64,000 bases of DNA from Echiichthys vipera (lineage: Eukaryota; Chordata; Actinopteri; Perciformes; Trachinidae). The position numbers and the translations under genes are program-made. The notes below the pieces were generated by a model that saw only the letters and a list, made by a program, of their open reading frames with translations, was not told the origin of the DNA and searched no databases. Where the stretch lies: the NCBI GenBank assembly GCA_963691815.1, contig OY829650.1, positions 29,366,695 to 29,430,694 of the forward strand, given 5' to 3'. Every line of letters begins with the position of its first letter. Within the stretch, counting starts at the first letter, position 1. Below are positions 1 to 64,000 of the stretch, one piece after another.

Positions 1-20
1 GTGAGCGGGGAGGGGCTTAC

Positions 21-58597
<58,577 letters not shown>

Positions 58598-58900
58598 GGC
58601 CGGGCGGAGGGACACCGCGACGCAGTGCTGTTTAATCCAAGGTATAAGGCTGGAGCTGACAGGCTTATTTAAGAATGAAAATCTGTCCCGAGTCGATGGA
58701 AAAGGACGAAAGGGGCGAGTATTTTTCCCTTTCTGTAGGCTTCACCATGCTACCGCCATGACACACCACCGGAAGTCTTCTTCAGAGAAATTGATGGGAG
58801 GCGTTGGAGACCAGGGTCAAGCTGCGATAGCTGGAATAAAACAGACCACTTCCCGGGACAATCTTCAAAGTAACGACCGTTGACGAAATGTTTTTTCGAA
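58598..58900 (-). promoter_or_regulatory. nf1: Probable nf1 promoter and 5' UTR region
   Basis: The DNA just upstream of the nf1 ATG is richer in G+C and CpG than its surroundings. It has no TATA box I can recognise, and contains an ETS-type site (CCGGAAGT, about 58765-58772). Further up are a CRE-like half site (GACGTCA near 58941) and an NRF1-like palindrome (GCGCATGCGT near 59271). The transcription start cannot be fixed from sequence alone. Confidence 0.4.
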
Positions 58901-59753
58901 GTGACGAATACAAATGCACAGGTGACATGAAGCCCACTCGGGACGTCAATTCCAGACGTGTAAAAAAATAAATACAAATAAAAAAATATACTCTGTTTCT
59001 GTTAAACGTTCTGTATTTTCTGTAATATTAGCCCATTGTGTAACGTTGGTTTTGGACAACTTGCTTAAGACTACTGAAACTGTAAAATGGACGATACAAC
59101 CTCCGGGATTACAGCGATAACCAACCATCGCCCTGTGATTAGATGTTCCGGTGGACCCACTGCAACAGTTTTTCCTGCGAGTCTTCTTGTTTTATTTTGA
59201 AATGCGATTGTTTAACTTCCGCTGTAGTGTAGCAAATTGGCCAATTCTAGCCAGCACCAGCTTGTTTGGAGCGCATGCGTCAAGTACCAGAATGTTTCGG
59301 TCTTTAGAAGACATTTTATTGTTTTCTTACACACTTCATGTTCCTTCTAAATGTTTTACACATATATAGGCCTACGACTTAACACTAGTTATAACAATTA
59401 CCCACTCTGTATACAAGTCAAGTGTTAGAATTTAATTTAAATTATAAATCCAAATAGTGCAAAATAATAAATATTAAATAGATGCAGTATAGCTACAGGA
59501 AGTGGGAGTTTATGTACAATATATTCAATTTTATGTCGTGTCAAATCATTACAAAAGTTCTCCCAGGGAACTTTGCATAAGGAGTAGGTCACTTCAGTTC
59601 AGTCTTCTTCATTAGTACCCGTAGGTAGATTTGTTGTGCAGTAGGAAGGAGAACAGGACAGAGGACAAGTTAACACACAAAAGGGACAATAAATACCATT
59701 AAAAAATATTTCAGGAAATAGAAATACATAGATAAATAAGACACTCTGATTTG

Positions 59754-60436
59754 TTAAAGGTTAGCTATGTAGAATCTTTATTAAAAGCTATATATATATT
59801 TATTTTTTTAAATAATACACCCAGGGGGCGTTTTGAGGGGTACAGAGTGAAAGTATTGCTTTTCCATAAAAATTATATTCAGTCTGAATTAATATTTTAA
59901 AAAACATTTTTTATGGGTTTAACAATGACCTTCTGTCACGTTCTGTTTACATTGTAGCAGCCAATAGCGTGGGGCATTGTGGGTTGCCCGGGTTGTCTGC
60001 TGTTGGGTGCAGCTACTGTAGGCTGGCGCTAGGTAAAAGCCTCAGTGAAGGGGGCGTTATTTGTCCCAGCAGCTGAGTGAGCGGAGACGGGCAAAAACCA
60101 GAGTCAGTACAGGCCAAGCATTCACTCCATGGACTGAGAGAAAGGAGTTCAGCAGCATTAAAACACACACCCAAATGGCTGTTTCTCCTTGATCTGTAAG
60201 CTAACTTTCATGTTTACTTAACTGCAATGGCTAACGCTAACTGTCAGTCAAATTCCTCTGTAAGACTTGTTTTTATGTTGCCATTTGCCGGAGGGGATGG
60301 GTTCAAACAGGCTCAAACAGACTCTGGTCTCCTGTAGGCCACTGGACCGGGTCTCTCCAACATGGAAACCTGAGTGCTTTTATTATTTTTAGTTGTTGCG
60401 ACTGTGTTCGGCTCATTCCCCATATTCAACCTTTAA
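59754..60436. repeat. Dispersed repeat C, copy 2
   Basis: Same-orientation match to 19008-19650, slightly longer because of an extra block near 60020-60090. Lies upstream of nf1. Confidence 0.75.
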
Positions 60437-61750
60437 TGATTTACAGAGACCCAACAATTCCCAATGAATAAACAGCAACAGCAACAGTGGCGGAAAAAAA
60501 CAGTCAGGAATGCTAACAAATTGTTGCAGTAGTAGTAGTAATAGTCATATAAATACGGCTAATAATTAAAGCTGCATGCAGCGATGAACAGGCCCTCGCA
60601 CCTGACGCGTCGGTGGAGCCAGCCAGACTATGGCAGGCACAGCCAGGGTTGAAGCACCAAATACAGCAGTCTCTGGTATATGGTGTCATATGACATTGTA
60701 GCTTTGATGCTGATTAATTTAGTGTACTGTGTGTGTTCTAAAAGTAACTAGCAACTCCCACTGTATTCAGGTAGTAAAAGTTACAGTTAGCTAGCAATAG
60801 CAGCTGTGTCCATCTCAGCTAGCTAGCTGCGAGCTAGCTGTTGTAGTAGGAGTTTGCTAGCCAACTTTCTTTTGAACGCTTGTAGCTCATCTATCTTGAC
60901 ACAAACAATAACACTTCTCCTCCCTTGGTTTCTTTTTCCTCTCTTTCTTTTATCTTTTTTCTTTTCTGGAACGCAAATTTTACTTTCTTGAGGGAAGACA
61001 TGAAGTCACTGGTCAGTAGATTAGCTGACTCTCATACTGTTTTGTGATAGACAGACTTAACAATTTGACGCCTTTTGTAAAGGGTGAGAGGGCCTTGAGA
61101 GAACCTTCACTATTTTTTGAAATAAACAGTTCAGTCTCTCAACCAAGCTTTGAATTGACAAAGGGTAAAAAATTGGCGAGCAACATTGTATCTCCGTTTT
61201 CCGGCAAGAAATTTAGGTGGTTTTATGTGTGTTTGTCTTGGAAACGTAATCTTTATCTGGCAACACCACTGGTTGAAGTAATTCTACATTTCAATCTATG
61301 TCGTTATGTGTCATACAACCATTGGCTGAGTGCCTAGCGTAAAAGTTAAGTAGTAAAGTTAAGGTTAACAAAAAACTAGAGATATTCTTTGAGTTAAAAA
61401 AAAAGAAGAGCAAAAGAGGGAGGCTGCAGATACAGTAACATGACATGATTATAATGTAAATGTTTATGTTTTTACCATTTTAATGTATATCTGCCATCAA
61501 TGCAAATACAAAAACTATTTAAAGACACATGGATCTCATAATCTGGTTTATTTCCCCTGGAACTTGTGACAATACTTTTCTTAAGGTCCTTAGGATAATG
61601 GCTGTTTATGGTTAGTTTTGATTTTATTTACTTGTGCCAAATTGTCATTTTATGGGTGGTTATTGATATGGCGGTTGAGCTAATATGTTACTGGCAGTGT
61701 TCACCTACCATAGCAACTGTAAACGTACTGTTAGCGGAAACAGGCAAGCT
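60437..61750. other. Upstream region without recognised gene
   Basis: Contains a GCTGCATGCAGCGATGAAC block at about 60571, also seen as GCTGCAAGCAGCGATAAAC at 29395, a common fish repeat signature. A GCTAGCTAGCT-rich patch lies near 60830. No coding signal I can support. Confidence 0.4.
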
Positions 61751-61755
61751 GATTG

Positions 61756-61757
<2 letters not shown>

Positions 61758-61800
<43 letters not shown>
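61758..61800. repeat. (AT)n microsatellite
   Basis: About 21 TA units upstream of nf1. Confidence 0.95.
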
Positions 61801-61803
<3 letters not shown>

Positions 61804-61906
61804 GTTTATTTTGATGTAGGTCTAGTAGGATTTATGATTTCTATTAATGTATGCGTACATACAGTATTGCCTATATATAATTTAATAAGTGTAATGTATT
61901 TGTAAC

Positions 61907-62318
61907 GCTGAGACGAGGCTAAGTGAGTTAGAAGCACGGCTCCGCACCATGGAAGCTCACTCTTCTGTAGCGGAGCCACATAGCGTTAGCTTCTGCTAGC
62001 CCTACCTCAGCAATCCCTGAGCAGCCGGGAGCCTTGGTGACTGTGAGCCCATGGTTAACCATCCACACGTTCACGTTTCAAATAAGTTTTCTCCACTCAG
62101 TGACACACCTGCTGAGGAAACAACACTAGTTATTGGCAGCTCCATTCTGAGAAACGTGAACTTAGCGACACCAGGGACCATAGTAAAATGCCTCCCAGGA
62201 GCCAGAGCGGGTGACATTGAGTCCTAATTGAAACTGCTGGCTAAGGATAAACGTAAATATGGTAAGATTGTTTTTCACGTCGGCGGTATTACGGTTAGGT
62301 CAATCAGAGGTCACTGTA
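61907..62318 (+). pseudogene. LINE ORF1 fragment with start of esterase domain
   Basis: Over broken frames it encodes a short coiled-coil-like LSELEARLRTMEAHSS, then TLVIGSSILRNVNLATPG and KCLPGARAGDIES, typical of the ORF1 SGNH-hydrolase domain of fish LINEs. It ends at GGTCAATCAGAGGTCAC, where another element begins. Confidence 0.65.
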
Positions 62319-62344
62319 AAATAAAACGTGGACTTTTAAACATC

Positions 62345-63418
62345 TGGGGCTTCATTTATAAAACTTTGCATAGGATTCACTTCAAAGGTGGCGTATGGAC
62401 AAAACATAGAACGTGTGTGCGCATAAAAATACAATACAACAGTGCACCCTCACATCCTACGCTGGTTGCCCTTTATAAATCACAATCAACTCTAAATGTG
62501 TTGCAGCTTTTGCCAAATTAATATTCATTCATACCGACATCATGTCAAACACAGAGAGCACAGTGTGGACATTACTAAAGACAAAACAGCTGCAGAGTGA
62601 CAACATGATGCAGACACAGTTAATGTAGCGTCATAAGGGAAATGAAAAAGAGTTGAAACAAAGCAATTTTCCTTCTCACTCGGTGGTCTTCTAGAAACAT
62701 GAGTGCCGTCAACAGCACTGAGGACATTTGAGAAACAGGACACTTTTTATTTCCCTGTTCCCAGAGATCCAAAGGAACCATGAGAACAGTACACGGCAGT
62801 CCCAACCGGTCCTCATCTGTCAGTAAATCAGCCAGTGTGTGTCATTACGCATTGTGATGTCATCCCTTTTTATATCTGTCCATTTGATTGGTTTGATATA
62901 AAAAGATACAGGTGTGGGAATCAATCTAATCTCATTTTAATAAAGACTGTATTAAACACTGTGATGTATGATAACCATGTTCAAACTGGGCTCATATCTG
63001 CAGACAGAGGCATCGATATCAGCATCAGTGTGTAAACATGAGTTGTCCTGTTCACCATATTATTCATGAGAATAAACTCCATAACACGCAAGTATTGTTT
63101 GATAATCACAAAACATAGTTATGAGTTATGTTTTTATGTCTTTGTTTAAATTCATGATTATTGCTGTCTTTTTTCCACTGCAGAGAGAACCCATCAAAGA
63201 GCTGTTTGTGTTTTAATTGTAAGAATGGCGTTTGTGAATTCTTCATATGATTATTGAGAGAGAATATTACGATTTGTTTTACACCATGGTCTCAGTTTCT
63301 CGCGTTTCATCCTTCGGCGTCGGTGTTGCCGTTTCTCATTCCTCCCGTTTCTTTGCGTACGCCGTAGAGTGTGACTCTTCTGTGCGAGCACCACCTTTAA
63401 AAATGAGGCCCCAGAGCC
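62345..63418 (-). pseudogene. PIF/Harbinger-like transposase remnant
   Basis: Inverted ends TGGGGCTTCATTTATAAAAC and the inverse of AAAAATGAGGCCCCA. At 62743-62640 the minus strand reads NVLSAVDGTHVSRRPPSEKE, like the AIDGTHI..P..NE segment holding a catalytic Asp in Harbinger nucleases. The reading frames are broken. Confidence 0.6.
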
Positions 63419-63559
63419 TGTGTGTTTGTAACATGAATAATAATAGAGTGAAAAAAATGAATTTACTGTTGCAGGATTAATAAAGTAATTCTTCTTCCCC
63501 GATGGTCTCATTTTTCAGACCCGGACACTCCATCCAATTTTCAAATAGGTTTTGAATGA

Positions 63560-63885
63560 TTTCTCCTGTATTAGCTTCTTTGCACTGGCTACCTGTAAAA
63601 TCTAGAATAGAATTAAAATCCTTCTCCTTACCTACAAAGCTCTTATTGGTCAGGCTCCATCGTATCTTAAAGTGCTCATAGTACTGTATTACCCGACTAG
63701 ATCGCTGCGCTCTGAGAATGCAGGGCTACTCGTCGTTCCTAGAGTCTCCAAAAGTAGAACAGGGGGCAGAGCCTTCAGCTACCAGGCTCTTCTCCTGTGG
63801 AACCAACTCCTTAGCAGTCCGGTCGCCAGACTTATGGGGGAAAGTTTAGAGACAATAACCGATTTCTTTTAGAATCTAAATTGTA
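63560..63885 (+). pseudogene. LINE (L2/CR1-like) ORF2 C-terminus
   Basis: Across two frames the plus strand encodes LHWLPVKSRIEFKI, LTYKALIGQAPSYLKVL and TRSLRSENAGLLVVPRVSKS with GGRAFSYQALLLWNQL. This is the strongly conserved C-terminal end of fish CR1/L2-type ORF2. It may belong to the same insertion as the ORF1 fragment at 61907-62318, split by the Harbinger element. Confidence 0.8.
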
Positions 63886-64000
63886 ACAGAAAAAGGAAAA
63901 AATTTGTCATATTCATCATTAAACAAATCATTCATCACATCTACTATGGGTGGAAAATAGCTTGGTGTCTGTTGCGTTACAACTGTTCTGCATGGACTAC

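Noticed and set aside
59151..59369. Divergent gene upstream of nf1 (72-codon frame)
   Set aside because: No recognisable domain, no splice support and ordinary length for chance.

Overview
The window is nuclear DNA from a teleost fish. It is AT-rich, with large introns separating short, highly conserved exons and a dense load of fish-type repeats: Tc1/mariner, hAT-like and PIF/Harbinger elements, L2/CR1- and L1/Tx1-like LINEs, a tRNA-derived SINE, a DIRS retrotransposon and microsatellites. I see nothing prokaryotic.

The only host gene I can support is nf1 (neurofibromin, the RAS GTPase-activating protein), on the minus strand. Its ATG is at 58597-58595 and it runs leftward to 21, where the window cuts it. 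I could place 29 coding exons from splice sites and from agreement with the known vertebrate exon structure. They correspond to human exons 1-16 and 18-30 (sequential numbering). Joined, they give 3,903 nt (1,301 codons) with every junction phase compatible. They cover the N-terminal half, the cysteine/serine-rich domain (CSRD), and the first part of the GAP-related domain including the arginine finger. The rest of the gene lies beyond position 1.

This copy differs from mammals in several ways. The counterpart of human exon 17 and the first ~31 codons of human exon 21 were not found, and both fall in the CSRD. There is a Ser-rich 14-codon expansion in exon 21. The intron after exon 29 uses a GC donor.

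Layout: 1-7.3 kb, exons 30-26 with a MITE nested in a MITE. 7.3-14.9 kb, exons 25-19, LINE remnants and a SINE. 14.9-29.2 kb, exons 18-8 with Tc1, Harbinger and dispersed repeats. 29.2-36.6 kb, exons 7-3 with decayed Tc1 copies. 36.6-45.6 kb (intron 2), a stack of nested transposons around a broken DIRS element. 45.7-58.5 kb (intron 1), exon 2 on its left, a long TG microsatellite and many transposon fragments. 58.5-64 kb, exon 1, the promoter region and upstream repeats ending in a LINE ORF2 fragment.

Apart from nf1, everything with coding signal is a degenerate transposon gene. I found no new functional system. The most notable structures are the nested transposons of intron 2 and the shortened CSRD.
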